Below, in pieces: positions 33,650-42,633 of a stretch of 50,715 nt of DNA; position 1 is the stretch's first letter; the number at the start of each line of letters is the position of its first letter. Origin of the DNA: Lamprobacter modestohalophilus (lineage in GTDB: Bacteria; Pseudomonadota; Gammaproteobacteria; Chromatiales; Chromatiaceae); the NCBI RefSeq assembly GCF_016583905.1, contig NZ_NRRY01000037.1, positions 1 through 50,715 on the forward strand, given 5' to 3'. The position numbers and the translations under genes were made by a program. The notes below the pieces were generated by a model. It did not search any database and was not told the DNA's origin. It worked only from the letters and a program-made list of their open reading frames with translations.

Positions 33650-34201
33650 TCAAGGCTCATGCGTCGCGCTGTGCTTATCTCGATGGGTCAACGCACCCGC
33701 TCGCCTGAGCGTGATCAGATAGTCTGGCGGATGCTTGCCGTACTTCACGGCGAGTCTGGACAGAAACTCGAGCCAGGTTTCTTCAGAGGCCCGGTCCTGT
33801 TCTGTGGGCTCTTCCGGTAAGTTCAGGTCGTACTCGTCGTAACGATAATCGAACTCGGCCCAGCTGTAGAGCGGTTCTCCCAAGTCATGCTCTTTGTTCG
33901 GATCAGCCCCGCGCGATAACAAGTAGTCGATCAGGCGAGCGTCTTTGGCGATCACACAGGCAAAGAGCACACCGCTTCCTTGCGGCTCCGTGTAAGTCGG
34001 ATCTGCCCCGGCATCGAGCAAGTCCGCCACCATCAGAAATCGGCTCTCCGGTTCGTTCCAGCTAACACAAACCTTAATCAGCGCCGATTCGCCGTACTCG
34101 TCAATCGCGCTTGGGTTAGCACCTCGCGCAAGTAGCGTCTTGACTTGCGCCACATCCTCAGACTCAATCGCCGCGAAAAGCTGCAGGTTGTGATCATCCA
34201 T
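33650..34201 (-). CDS. Ankyrin-repeat protein
   Basis: A 183-residue protein with about three ankyrin repeats: LFAAIESEDVAQVKTLLARGANPSAIDEYGESALIKVC, FLMVADLLDAGADPTYTEPQGSGVLFACV and IAKDARLIDYLLSRGADPNKEHDLGEPLYS. An acidic insertion (DYRYDEYDLNLPEEPTEQD) follows. No signal peptide is seen, so it is probably cytoplasmic. Ankyrin proteins bind other proteins; single short ones like this frequently accompany toxin/immunity loci. Its promoter would face the LexA-boxed operon at 34300. Confidence 0.8.
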   Translation of the reverse strand: MDDHNLQLFAAIESEDVAQVKTLLARGANPSAIDEYGESALIKVCVSWNEPESRFLMVADLLDAGADPTYTEPQGSGVLFACVIAKDARLIDYLLSRGADPNKEHDLGEPLYSWAEFDYRYDEYDLNLPEEPTEQDRASEETWLEFLSRLAVKYGKHPPDYLITLRRAGALTHRDKHSATHEP

Positions 34202-34299
34202 CGTACTTACTGGGTCCTCTGCAAAACCAGGTCAGTGCTTATCATATCTGGGCGAACTCGCCAGTTCGAAGCTGCTCAATCGCGGGCCAACGGGCTATA

Positions 34300-34315
34300 C
34301 TGTCTATAAATACAG
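34300..34315 (+). promoter_or_regulatory. Perfect LexA (SOS) box
   Basis: CTGTCTATAAATACAG matches the gammaproteobacterial LexA consensus CTGT-N8-ACAG in all fixed positions and extends to TACTGT on the left. It lies about 20 bases before the tiny ORF at 34335 and overlaps the likely promoter, so the genes from 34335 to 36528 should be repressed by LexA. Confidence 0.85.
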
Positions 34316-34334
34316 TCTCCGGAGATCCCGCTCC

Positions 34335-34400
34335 ATGCACCACCACGATCGGCATCCGAACGGCGGCCGCGGAAACGACAGCAAGCCCAAAGGCGGATGA
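34335..34400 (+). CDS. 21-residue His- and Gly-rich ORF under LexA control
   Basis: ATG 34335, with GGAG about 10 bases upstream, encodes a 21-residue peptide that begins MHHHDRHPNGG and ends KPKGG. Its stop overlaps the start of the DUF4417 gene (ATGA at 34397). It may be a genuine tiny gene, or the original N-terminus of the DUF4417 protein separated by a frameshift, since I recall Gly-rich GGRGNDSKP-like openings in that family. Confidence 0.45.
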   Translation: MHHHDRHPNGGRGNDSKPKGG

Positions 34401-35095
34401 CCCGAAGCTCGGCCAACTGGACCGCCAACCCTGGAGGCTACGACGCGCTGCACTGCGAGCGCCAGGTCTGGCCGAGCGACAGCCCGCACGGCATCCCCAA
34501 CCTGCAACCCCAACGCTTCGACCTCCCGCCCAACCTCCGTCTGCTCCCGTACCGCTCCCGCCTCGATCGCCTCGACCGATCCCGCGACTGCTGCCACTTC
34601 TACCTCGACGACTACCGCTTTGAATCGACCTGGACCCGGCTCGACGTGGGCGCGCGCCATGTCGCCGGCTACTTCGCCACGCTAACCCCCGATTTCAGCC
34701 TCTATCCCGACTGGCCGATCGCCGCACAGCTCTGGAACACCTACCGCAGCCGCTGGCTCGGGCGCTTCTGGCAGGAGGGCGGTCTGCGCGTGATCCCCAC
34801 CGTGAACTGGAGCGATCAGCGCTCGTTCGCCTTCTGCTTCGACGGCATCCCACCCGGCCAGATCCTCAGCATCGGCACCGCCGACTGCCGCCGCGCCCAC
34901 GTCCAACGACGCTTCAACGAGGGCCTTGCGGCGATGCTCGAGCGCCTGCAGCCCTCTCTCCTGATCGTCTACGGTCGCCTGCAGCCTCAGCAGCGCTACC
35001 GCATCGAGCGCACCGGCTGCCAACTCCTCGAGATCGCCCCCGCCTGGGAGCGGTTACGCCAGTTCGCCAAACCGACCCCAGGGCTCGCTGCATGA
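34397..35095 (+). CDS. DUF4417 protein
   Basis: A 232-residue protein of DUF4417, common on phages and mobile elements, function unknown. Hallmarks: HFYLDDYRFESTWTRLD, GYFATLTPDFSLYPDWPIAAQLWNTYRSRWLGRFWQEGGLRVIPTVNWSDQRSFAFCFDGIPPGQILSIGTADC and LLIVYGRLQ. The start overlaps the tiny ORF and the stop overlaps the radical SAM gene (ATGA), so the three are translated as a coupled unit behind a LexA box. The first ~40 residues are less conserved, and a frameshifted N-terminus is possible. Confidence 0.85.
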   Translation: MTRSSANWTANPGGYDALHCERQVWPSDSPHGIPNLQPQRFDLPPNLRLLPYRSRLDRLDRSRDCCHFYLDDYRFESTWTRLDVGARHVAGYFATLTPDFSLYPDWPIAAQLWNTYRSRWLGRFWQEGGLRVIPTVNWSDQRSFAFCFDGIPPGQILSIGTADCRRAHVQRRFNEGLAAMLERLQPSLLIVYGRLQPQQRYRIERTGCQLLEIAPAWERLRQFAKPTPGLAA

Positions 35096-36528
35096 ACATC
35101 CTCTGCGTCTACCCCGAGTTCCCCGATACCTTCTGGTCGTTCAAGCACGCGCTGAAGTTCGTCAACAAGAAGACCGCTTACCCACCGCTCGGCCTGCTGA
35201 CCGTCGCCGCGATGCTGCCCGAGGCCTGGGATAAGCGCCTGGTCGATCTCAACGTCCGAGCGCTGCTCAATGAGGATTTGGTGTGGGCCGATGTCGTCTT
35301 CATCAGCGCCATGACCGTGCAGCGCGAAGCCGCGCGCCGGGTCATCATCCAGTGCAACACCGCCGGGGTTGCCGTGGTCGCCGGTGGACCGCTGTTCACG
35401 ATGGAGTTCGAGGAGTTCAGCGGTGTCGAACATTTCATCTTGAACGAGGGTGAGCTGACCCTGCCGCCGTTCCTGGCCGACCTGGCCAAGGGCGAACCGC
35501 ACCACGTCTACCGCTCGTCCGAGTTTCCCGACATGGCGCTCTCACCGCCGCCGCTCTGGTCGCTGCTCCACCTGGCCGATTACGCATCGATGTCGGTGCA
35601 GTTCTCGCGCGGTTGCCCGTTCAACTGCGACTTCTGCAACGTGACGGCCTTGCTCGGTCGCAAGCCGCGGATCAAATGCACCGAGCAGGTGATCGCTGAA
35701 CTGGACGGGCTCTATCAAGCCGGATGGCGCGGGCCGGTGTTCTTCGTCGATGACAACTTCATCGGCAACAAGCGCTATCTCAAGCAGGCCCTGTTACCGG
35801 CGATCATCGCCTGGCGCCAAGACAAAGCTGGTTTCTCCTTCTCCACCGAGGTCTCGATCAATGTCGCCTCCGATGACGAGCTGATCGACCTGCTGGTTCG
35901 CGCTGGCTTCAACAAGGTCTTCATCGGCATCGAGACGCCCGGCGATGAGGGCCTGTCCGAGTGCGGCAAGGGCCAGAACGTCAACCGTGACGTGATCGCC
36001 GACACCAAGCACCTACAGCGCTCGGGACTGGCGGTGCATGGCGGCTTCATCGTCGGCTTCGATAGCGATGGCGCCGACATCTTTCAGCGTCAATTCGACT
36101 TCATCCAGCAAAGCGGCATCGTGTTCGCCATGATCGGCATGCTGCAGGCACCGCCGGGCACTGAGCTCTATGCACGCTTGGAGAAGGAGGGCCGGCTACT
36201 TGGTGCGATCTCCGGCGACAACATCAACGGCGGCACCAACATCCTTCCGCGCATGGGTCTCGACGTCCTAGAGGAAGGCTATACCGCGCTGTTCGATCGC
36301 CTGTACTCGCCGCAGGGCTATTGCGCGCGCGTGAAGACCTTCCTCAGCGAGTGTCAGGCTCACGCCTGGAAACAGCTGCACGCGACGCCAGAATCGAAAG
36401 CTCATGATGAACCCTCCTTGTCGATGAATGGACAAGCCGGATCGGGCCGCTCGCCGAATGAAGTGGCGATGATGACACACACTGACCGCCTCGAGCAGAG
36501 CACTCGGCTATACTGTCCTTTTAAATAG
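35092..36528 (+). CDS. B12-binding-domain radical SAM protein with altered C-terminus
   Basis: A 478-residue radical SAM enzyme. The N-terminal ~150 residues form a cobalamin-binding Rossmann domain (PPLGLLTVAAMLP, VVFISAMTVQREAARRVI, VAVVAGGPLFT). The Fe4S4 motif CxxxCxxC is in SRGCPFNCDFCNV. It is followed by FFVDDNFIGNKRYLK, FIGIETP, GGFIVGFDSD and MLQAPPGTELYARL. The conserved DUF4070 end (SPQGYCARVKTFLSE) stops about 45 residues before the C-terminus; the tail does not resemble the family and seems shorter than usual. The last codons overlap the SOS-like box of umuD. The substrate is unknown. Confidence 0.88.
   Translation: MNILCVYPEFPDTFWSFKHALKFVNKKTAYPPLGLLTVAAMLPEAWDKRLVDLNVRALLNEDLVWADVVFISAMTVQREAARRVIIQCNTAGVAVVAGGPLFTMEFEEFSGVEHFILNEGELTLPPFLADLAKGEPHHVYRSSEFPDMALSPPPLWSLLHLADYASMSVQFSRGCPFNCDFCNVTALLGRKPRIKCTEQVIAELDGLYQAGWRGPVFFVDDNFIGNKRYLKQALLPAIIAWRQDKAGFSFSTEVSINVASDDELIDLLVRAGFNKVFIGIETPGDEGLSECGKGQNVNRDVIADTKHLQRSGLAVHGGFIVGFDSDGADIFQRQFDFIQQSGIVFAMIGMLQAPPGTELYARLEKEGRLLGAISGDNINGGTNILPRMGLDVLEEGYTALFDRLYSPQGYCARVKTFLSECQAHAWKQLHATPESKAHDEPSLSMNGQAGSGRSPNEVAMMTHTDRLEQSTRLYCPFK
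36513..36528 (+). promoter_or_regulatory. Degenerate LexA box before umuD
   Basis: CTGT-CCTTTTAA-ATAG, preceded by GGCTATA exactly as in the perfect box at 34300. One position of the right half differs (ATAG for ACAG). It lies five bases before the umuD start and includes the stop of the radical SAM gene. Confidence 0.55.
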
Positions 36529-36533
36529 TCAGC

Positions 36534-37094
36534 GTGCCTACCCTGAGCCATCCCATGCCTGAGCGCGTCATCCGGCCGAATCCTGCACGTCTCGAGCCCG
36601 GCCTGGGTGTCATCGCCAACCGCGTTCACAGCCTCACGGCGTCCAAGCCACCGGCCGCTACCACCGCCGAACCCCTCGGCGCCCTGTGCAGCCTCGCCAC
36701 CCGCAGCCATCGACCGCTGACCCGGCTGCGCTGGCCGGTGCAGGCGGGCTTTCCCTCGCCGGCCGAGGACGACCAGGACGCGGCGATCGATCTCAACGAA
36801 CTGCTCGCCCCGCATCCGGAGGCCTGCTTCCTGCTGCGGGTGCGAGGCTGCTCAATGGTGGACGCCGGAATCGACGACGGCGACCTGCTGCTGGTGGACC
36901 GGGCGCTCGAGCCCAGCCATGGGCGCATCGTCATCGCCGTGGTGGACGGCGAGTTCACCGTCAAGCGGCTGCACCGCCAAGCCCAGGTGGTGCGGCTGGA
37001 GGCCGCGCACGCGCAGTATCCGGCCATCGAGCTCAAGGACGGTCAGGAGCTGCAGGTCTGGGGCGTGGTCACGCGCGTGATCAAGTCGGTCTGA
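36534..37094 (+). CDS. umuD: UmuD-like SOS mutagenesis protein (LexA/S24 peptidase)
   Basis: A 186-residue S24 peptidase-like protein. The cleavage site Ala-Gly is visible in WPVQAGFPSPAED. Ser107 in RVRGCSMVDAGIDDGD and Lys144 in GEFTVKRLHR form the catalytic dyad, so self-cleavage on RecA filaments should work. The N-terminal ~65 residues are longer than in E. coli UmuD and unrelated to a LexA helix-turn-helix. The start may be GTG 36534 or ATG 36555. It precedes umuC by 15 bases. Since umuC is broken, this copy cannot form Pol V with its neighbour. Confidence 0.9.
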   Translation: MPTLSHPMPERVIRPNPARLEPGLGVIANRVHSLTASKPPAATTAEPLGALCSLATRSHRPLTRLRWPVQAGFPSPAEDDQDAAIDLNELLAPHPEACFLLRVRGCSMVDAGIDDGDLLLVDRALEPSHGRIVIAVVDGEFTVKRLHRQAQVVRLEAAHAQYPAIELKDGQELQVWGVVTRVIKSV

Positions 37095-37109
37095 GCGACG
37101 GCTGCCGGC

Positions 37110-38312
37110 ATGCCCGTCGCGCTGGTCGACTGCAACAGCTTCTACGCGTCCTGCGAGCAGGTGTTCCAGCCGCGGCTGCAGGGCAGGGCGGTCGTCGTGC
37201 TCTCCAACAACGACGGCTGCGTGGTGGCGCGCTCGCGCGAGGCCAAGGCGCTCGGGATCAAGATGGGCGAGCCCTGGTTCCAGGTCCGGCGCCGGCTGCA
37301 AGGGCAGGGGCAGGGGCAGGGGCAGGCAGAGGAGGTCACCGCGCTGTCGAGCAACTACGCGCTCTATGCCGACATGAGCAACCGCGTCATGCGCATCCTG
37401 GGTCGCTTCAGCCCGCGCCAGGAGGTCTACTCGATCGACGAGAGCTTCCTCGAGCTGGACGGACTGCCCGAGCCGCCCGAAGTCATCGGCCAGCGGATTC
37501 GCTCGACGGTGCTGCGCTGGACCGGGCTGCCGGTCTGTGTCGGCATCGGCCCGACCAAGACCCTGGCCAAGCTCGCCAACCATCTCGCCAAGCAGGACCC
37601 GGCCTGGGCCGGGGTCTGTGATCTCGCGGTGTTGGATGCCGGCGAGGTCAAGCGCCTGCTCGCGCCGGTGCCGGTGGGTGAGGTCTGGGGGGGCGGTCAA
37701 CGGCTGGCGCATCGCTTGGGCGCCTTGGGTATCCTGACCGCACTGGACCTGCGCCGCGCGCCGTCCAAGCGCATCCGCCAGCACGCCTCGGTGATGCTCG
37801 GGCGCAACCGTCTCGAGCCTCGAGGAGCTGACCGAAGCGATCACCAGCTTCACCAGCCGCGCCGCCGAGAAGCTGCGCGCCCAGCAGGGCGAGGCTGCGG
37901 CGATCATGGTCGAGATCCGCAGCCGTGCCTTTCGCCGTGATGCCGCAGCCTACGCCGCCAGCCGGTGGTACCGCTGGCCGCCCCGACGGCGGACACGCGC
38001 GCGCTGGTCGCCGCCGCCCGCGCTGGGCTCAACCGCCTTTACAAGCCGGGACCGTCTTACGTCAAGGCCGGGGTGATTCTGCTGGATCTCACCCGTGCCA
38101 TAGAGCGACAGCCGGACCTGTTCGCCGATCCCTCCGCCGTTGACCGCAGCCAGGCGCTGATGGCGACCCTGGATCAGATCAACCGCCGCTTCGGTCGCGG
38201 CAGCCTAACGCTGGCGAATGCGCGCCCGGCACCGCATTGGCGCCGACGCGAGCAGTTCCGCGCACCGCGCTACACCACGCGCCTCGACGAGCTGCCGGTG
38301 GCCCACTGCTGA
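37110..38312 (+). pseudogene. umuC: UmuC-like Y-family DNA polymerase, deleted and frameshifted
   Basis: The frame from 37110 encodes the polymerase core: [38 protein letters not shown] (catalytic Asp-Glu) and [16 protein letters not shown]. After HASVMLGRN (about 37806) roughly 35-40 residues expected in the family are missing and the frame changes. The sequence resumes as [27 protein letters not shown], then shifts again near 37965 to VVPLAAPTADTRALVAAARAGL and runs to the normal end. Four GGGCAG hexamers (37302-37325) insert a Gly-Gln stretch. The little-finger region is thus disrupted and no functional polymerase can be made. Confidence 0.85.
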
Positions 38313-38436
38313 GGCGGAAACGACGGGCGTGTGGCGTCATAGGCGCTAATCAGACGAGGATACCTAACGCAGCGCACGGCGCCTCGACCGGACCCGCCGC
38401 GTCCGACCCGTCAGCCACGGCTGCTATGCTGAGCGG

Positions 38437-39009
38437 ATGAGCAAGTCCGAACACCCCAACAACCGGCCCCTCCGCTATCCAAAGGCGCGTCTGTCACCGG
38501 CGAAAGAGGATCGGCTGCTGATCAAGATCGCCCGCGCCGAGGTCGAGGCCGGCGACATCGCCCCGGTGCTGCAGCAGCTCGAGTTCATGACCGAGACCCG
38601 CGAACTGGCCGAGCGCTGGGAAGGCCGGGTTGCGATGGTCTTCGCCGGCTGGGACGATGATCCGCGCGAGGTCGTCGAGATTCCTGAGGTCCGGCGCTAC
38701 TTCGCCAGCCTCACCGAGGCCTGGCCCTATTGGCTGCACTTTATCGAGAAGGTCGGCGACAGCCTGCCGCTGGTGCTCGGGCTGCTCTGCCTCGGCCATC
38801 GCGAGGCCATCGCCCCGGGTCTGATCGGCTGGGCCTTCGACGACCTAGAGGAGGTGCGCAAGCAGCTGCTGCTTCTGTTTCTGCGTCAGAACGCGCTCTA
38901 TGAGCGCCTTGGGCTCTCGGAGTCGATGAACCAGCGCATCACCGAGGAGGTTGCCCAGCTGCTCGAGTCCGTGTTCTCTGGCGCGCCACCACCGGCAGCG
39001 CCGGGATGA
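38437..39009 (+). CDS. Conserved hypothetical protein
   Basis: A 190-residue, mostly helical soluble protein starting MSKSEHPNNRPLRYPKARLSPAKEDRLL. The middle (VAMVFAGWDDDPREVVEIPEVRRYFASLTEAWPYWLHF, LVLGLLCLG) suggests a globular domain. It resembles, in my memory, small proteins encoded on integrative elements beside replication/mutagenesis genes, without known function. A tiny frame (39006-39080, 24 codons) overlaps its stop by ATGA and may be the stub of a lost downstream gene. Confidence 0.6.
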   Translation: MSKSEHPNNRPLRYPKARLSPAKEDRLLIKIARAEVEAGDIAPVLQQLEFMTETRELAERWEGRVAMVFAGWDDDPREVVEIPEVRRYFASLTEAWPYWLHFIEKVGDSLPLVLGLLCLGHREAIAPGLIGWAFDDLEEVRKQLLLLFLRQNALYERLGLSESMNQRITEEVAQLLESVFSGAPPPAAPG

Positions 39010-39156
39010 CCGAACCGGCTTCGGGTCTCGATGGCCCGGCCTTGCTGATCCAGCACCGCCGCGCCAACCGGCTCGATTGAGTGCTGATACTCGGGCACTG
39101 AAGTATAGGCACGCTCCCTGGTTTCGCGCGCCCCACGCTAGCAACCTCGGTTTGAA

Positions 39157-41079
39157 TTATCCGTGCTCAGCCCAACGCGAGCCCTCGGGCGGATAATCCA
39201 GAGTCCCGGTGATGCGCTTGCGTTGGGCCTCGTCCATGTCGGGAAACGGCAGCTCATGCGCGGCAGCCCATTCGCGCACGCGCCGTTCGGCCGCCGCGCG
39301 CGCGTCGGCATCGAGCCCGCTGTCGCGAGCCATGTAAAGGGTCTGCGCCGGCAGCGCAAAGCCGGTGCCGGCCTGCTGGATCGCCTGCATCACGCGCAGC
39401 ATGATGTCTTCCTGAATGGCCAGGAATTCGGTGTAGGAGGTGGTGCGGATGTAGGCGCGCAGCTCCAGCGTCAGCGCCTGGTCGCGAAAGCCGAGAAAGC
39501 GCGCGCGAATCGGGTATTCCTCGGTGTGAATCGTCATCGGATGCGCGTGTAGCAGCTCGCGCAGGGTCGCGAGCAGATAGCGCAGTTGATCGGCGCTGGT
39601 CTCGTAGCGCAGCGGTAGGCGTTGCTGGAGCAGAAAGCGCTCGCAGGCGCTGAGGTTGACGATATTGCGCTCGGCCAGATCGGCGTTCGGAATGGTGATC
39701 AGCGAGCGATCGAACTGTCGGATCTTGGTCGAGCGCAGGCCGATCGCCTCGACGGTGCCGACCGGATTCCAGCCCTGACCATGGCGCTCGTCGAACCGGC
39801 ACAGGTCGCCGACGCGGATCGGTCGATCGGCGAACAGGTTCAGCGCGCCGATGAAGTTCTCCAGCGTTGGCCTTGCGGCGAGCGCGATCGCCAGGCCACC
39901 GACCCCGGCGCCGGCGACCAGGCCATAGACCGGAATCCCGAGATCCTGGGCGGCGGCAAACAACAGCCCCAGCACCGTGAACAGCGCAAAGACGCGCGCG
40001 ACCCAGCGGATCAGGCTGGCATCGGCGTGCTCGGTCTTGCGCCCTGGCGCGGCGATCAGCGCCTCGGGAATCCAGCGTGCGACCAGCAACACCAGCCAGA
40101 TCAGCGCCAGCACCCGGGTCAGCTCGGCGAGGTAGTCGGGCCAGGCGATCACCAGACCCGTGACCTGCACCTGGTCATCGAGAAAGCGGCGCAGCAGGGG
40201 CATCCAGAACAGCAGGGTCAGTGGTGCGCTCAGGCGTCGCAGTAAGGTGCTAGGGTGGGCATCCCAGGCACGGCGGTGCGCCCAACGCAGCACCAGTCCG
40301 AGCAGGACCAAGGTCAGCGCCAGACTGACCACGAGCATCGCCCATTTCCACAGCACCTGGCCGGCGATAGGCTGCCGCGCCCAGTCGGGCAAGCGCTCGA
40401 TCAGGTGCGGCGGTAGCATCCAGCCGGAGAAGCCGAGCGCTGTGGCGCTGAGGTCTCTGACGTTGTCGATACGTGAGGAGCGGCGATAGGGCAGCTCCCG
40501 CGCCAGCTCAGCGTAGCTGCGCGCCGAGGCGACCGTCTCCGGGCTGAACAGGAACTCGCCCGTGCGTGGACCCTCTTCGACGCGCGCGATGACGATGCTG
40601 GTATCAGGGAGACGCCAGCGCGCGGGTTGATCAGCAAGTGGGCCACCGCTGCTGAAATCGGCCGCCTCCGGGATCAGTTCGGCCTCGGGCAGATCGACGC
40701 GGGCGATGATCTCCCAGAGCCAGATGATGGTGGCGGTGGCGATCTCGTGCTGTGCTGCGGGTGGCACGTTGCTCAGATCCATCAGTTGCTTGCCCTGCTC
40801 GACGGCGCGCAAGAAGGTCTGCTGGCGTTGCGCGCTGGGCGCCTCGCGATAGGCAGCATACTGCTCGGCGATCTGATCGGTGAGTCGGCGAAAGCTGTCG
40901 AAGGTTGCCCGTGGCGAGCTGGTGTCGGGTGGGCTGAGCAGGCTGGTGCTGGCGCTGGTGGCGAGCGCCGGGGAGGTGATGGCGGTGTAGAAAAACGCCA
41001 CGCATAGCATCCAGCCCAGTTTCCAGTAGGGCCTCCAGCTCAGCAGCGATGCGAACGTGGTGGGCTGCCTCAGATTCAC
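39157..41079 (-). CDS. MscS-family mechanosensitive channel
   Basis: A 640-residue inner-membrane channel that would release solutes on osmotic downshift. A signal-like segment comes first (MLCVAFFYTAITSPALA), then a ~190-residue periplasmic region. The membrane spans begin at WAMLVVSLALTLVLLGLVLRW. The pore helix region GVGGLAIALAARPTLENFIGALNLFADRPIRVGDLC and the beta domain FDERHGQGWNPVGTVEAIGLRSTKIRQFDRSLITIPNADLAERNIVNLS are the MscS hallmarks. Length is intermediate between MscS and MscK types. It is separated by 87 bases from the upstream diguanylate cyclase gene on the same strand. Confidence 0.93.
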   Translation of the reverse strand: MNLRQPTTFASLLSWRPYWKLGWMLCVAFFYTAITSPALATSASTSLLSPPDTSSPRATFDSFRRLTDQIAEQYAAYREAPSAQRQQTFLRAVEQGKQLMDLSNVPPAAQHEIATATIIWLWEIIARVDLPEAELIPEAADFSSGGPLADQPARWRLPDTSIVIARVEEGPRTGEFLFSPETVASARSYAELARELPYRRSSRIDNVRDLSATALGFSGWMLPPHLIERLPDWARQPIAGQVLWKWAMLVVSLALTLVLLGLVLRWAHRRAWDAHPSTLLRRLSAPLTLLFWMPLLRRFLDDQVQVTGLVIAWPDYLAELTRVLALIWLVLLVARWIPEALIAAPGRKTEHADASLIRWVARVFALFTVLGLLFAAAQDLGIPVYGLVAGAGVGGLAIALAARPTLENFIGALNLFADRPIRVGDLCRFDERHGQGWNPVGTVEAIGLRSTKIRQFDRSLITIPNADLAERNIVNLSACERFLLQQRLPLRYETSADQLRYLLATLRELLHAHPMTIHTEEYPIRARFLGFRDQALTLELRAYIRTTSYTEFLAIQEDIMLRVMQAIQQAGTGFALPAQTLYMARDSGLDADARAAAERRVREWAAAHELPFPDMDEAQRKRITGTLDYPPEGSRWAEHG

Positions 41080-41166
41080 GCGGACAGCATGATGAGAGTT
41101 GGCATTGCATTAATCGCTGCAGTGGATTGCTAAGTCGGCAGCATAGCCGATCACTAGGATGAGCGT

Positions 41167-42633
41167 TTAACCGGTGCTCAAGTCGGCTGAGTCTGAAAGG
41201 GTTCCAATCCGTCCACGCCCGGTTCGCTTCACCTCCAGCATGGCCAGATCGGCCTGATGCAGTAAGGCATCCAGATCCAGGGGCTGGTCGGCACGCAGGC
41301 AGGCGACGCCGATACTGGCGCTCAGGCTCAAAGGCTCGCCATGATCGTTGAGGATCTTGGCCGCCCGGATCTCCTCCAGAAGGCGTTCGGCGAGGCCAAG
41401 CGCCGCTGTTTGATCTTGACTGATGAGCACGACGAATTCATCACCGCCCCAGCGGCCAACGACGTCCTCGGCGCGGGTGACCCGGCTGCAGCAGGCGGCA
41501 AAGGTCTTTAGGGCGCGATCGCCGACATGATGACCATGGGTATCGTTGATGGTCTTGAAGCGATCGACATCGACCATCAGCAACGCGATCCAGCCCTGAG
41601 TCCGCTGCGCCCGGGCGATCTCGCGTTCCGCCAGCGCGGCGAAGTAGGAACGGTTGGCGATCCCGGTCAAGGGGTCCGTGCGCGCCTGCTGATGCAATGC
41701 GTTGCGCCCTTCGAGCAAACGCAGGTAGTTGCGCAGGGCGATAAACCCCAGCGCCATGATCAGGGTCCAGCCCAACACCGCTAGCCAGGCCAGACGATAC
41801 CAGTCCGCCAACCAGTTGGCGCGATCGATGCCGAGGATGATCGTATAGGGGGTCCCCTCGATCTTCAGTGAGCCGAAGTAGCGGTTTTTTTGATCCAGTG
41901 GAGAACGCACAGTGGCGACCCGAAAGCGTTCGTCAGAGGCGAGGAAGTCGCTCAGATTTGGGTTGTCGACCAACTGTCCAATCGCCTGCGGCAACGGCGG
42001 GTAGCGCGCCAGCAGCATGTGTTGGTCGTCCACGATCGCCAGGGAATCGAGGCGACCTGTGCCCATGCGGGCCAGCCATTGACTGAAGAACTCGAGATCC
42101 AGGGCAATGGCGACCAGGCCGAGAAAGCGCCCGTCTTCATCCCGTAGAGCGCGTGCATGGGTCACATTCACCGGGCCGACATTGGAGCGATAGCCGCGCG
42201 TCACCAGGCTATCGAGTTCGGGATCGGCCTGCAGCCGCTGACAGTATTCGCGCTCGCTGGCGTCGTAACCGAGCCTGGCGTTGCCATGTGTGACCACGCA
42301 CTGGCGATTGAACGCGCCATACAGGAAGGCGTAGGGAAAGGTCTTGTAGCGTTGCTCGAGCCGTTGGCTCAGATCGGCATGGGCCTCGGGGTCGGGATGG
42401 GGATAGCGCAGGTCATCGGGGTCGATCTGGCCGGCCATGTCCCGCAACAGGTAATCCGAGGCGACAAAGGCGCCGCGAATCCATTCGGCGATCAGTTCCG
42501 AAGAGAATGCTAGGCGGCTCTCCTGGAGTTCCAGGGACCGCTGATACGACGACCAGAGGAACAGGCCCAGGAGAAGACTCGACAGCCCCAACAACAGCGC
42601 ATAGGTGGCGAGCCCTGAGCTCCTTTTTTGCAA
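41167..42633 (-). CDS. Membrane-bound diguanylate cyclase (Cache-like sensor + GGDEF)
   Basis: A 488-residue enzyme making cyclic di-GMP. TM1 lies at about residues 9-28 and TM2 near 283-302 (LAWLAVLGWTLIMALGFIAL). Between them is a periplasmic Cache-type sensor of ~250 residues (FPYAFLYGAFNRQCVVTHGNARLGYDASEREYC; VGPVNVTHARALRDEDGRFLGLVAIALDLEFF). The GGDEF domain starts RTDPLTGIANRSYF and has the intact GRWGGDEFVVL active site. The inhibitory I-site RxxD (RAED) is five residues upstream, so product inhibition is expected. No EAL domain. The ligand of the sensor is unknown. Confidence 0.93.
   Translation of the reverse strand: MQKRSSGLATYALLLGLSSLLLGLFLWSSYQRSLELQESRLAFSSELIAEWIRGAFVASDYLLRDMAGQIDPDDLRYPHPDPEAHADLSQRLEQRYKTFPYAFLYGAFNRQCVVTHGNARLGYDASEREYCQRLQADPELDSLVTRGYRSNVGPVNVTHARALRDEDGRFLGLVAIALDLEFFSQWLARMGTGRLDSLAIVDDQHMLLARYPPLPQAIGQLVDNPNLSDFLASDERFRVATVRSPLDQKNRYFGSLKIEGTPYTIILGIDRANWLADWYRLAWLAVLGWTLIMALGFIALRNYLRLLEGRNALHQQARTDPLTGIANRSYFAALAEREIARAQRTQGWIALLMVDVDRFKTINDTHGHHVGDRALKTFAACCSRVTRAEDVVGRWGGDEFVVLISQDQTAALGLAERLLEEIRAAKILNDHGEPLSLSASIGVACLRADQPLDLDALLHQADLAMLEVKRTGRGRIGTLSDSADLSTG

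Noticed and set aside
36686-37621. 311-codon plus-strand frame over umuD and umuC
   Set aside because: A shadow frame in GC-rich DNA; umuD and umuC motifs lie in other frames.
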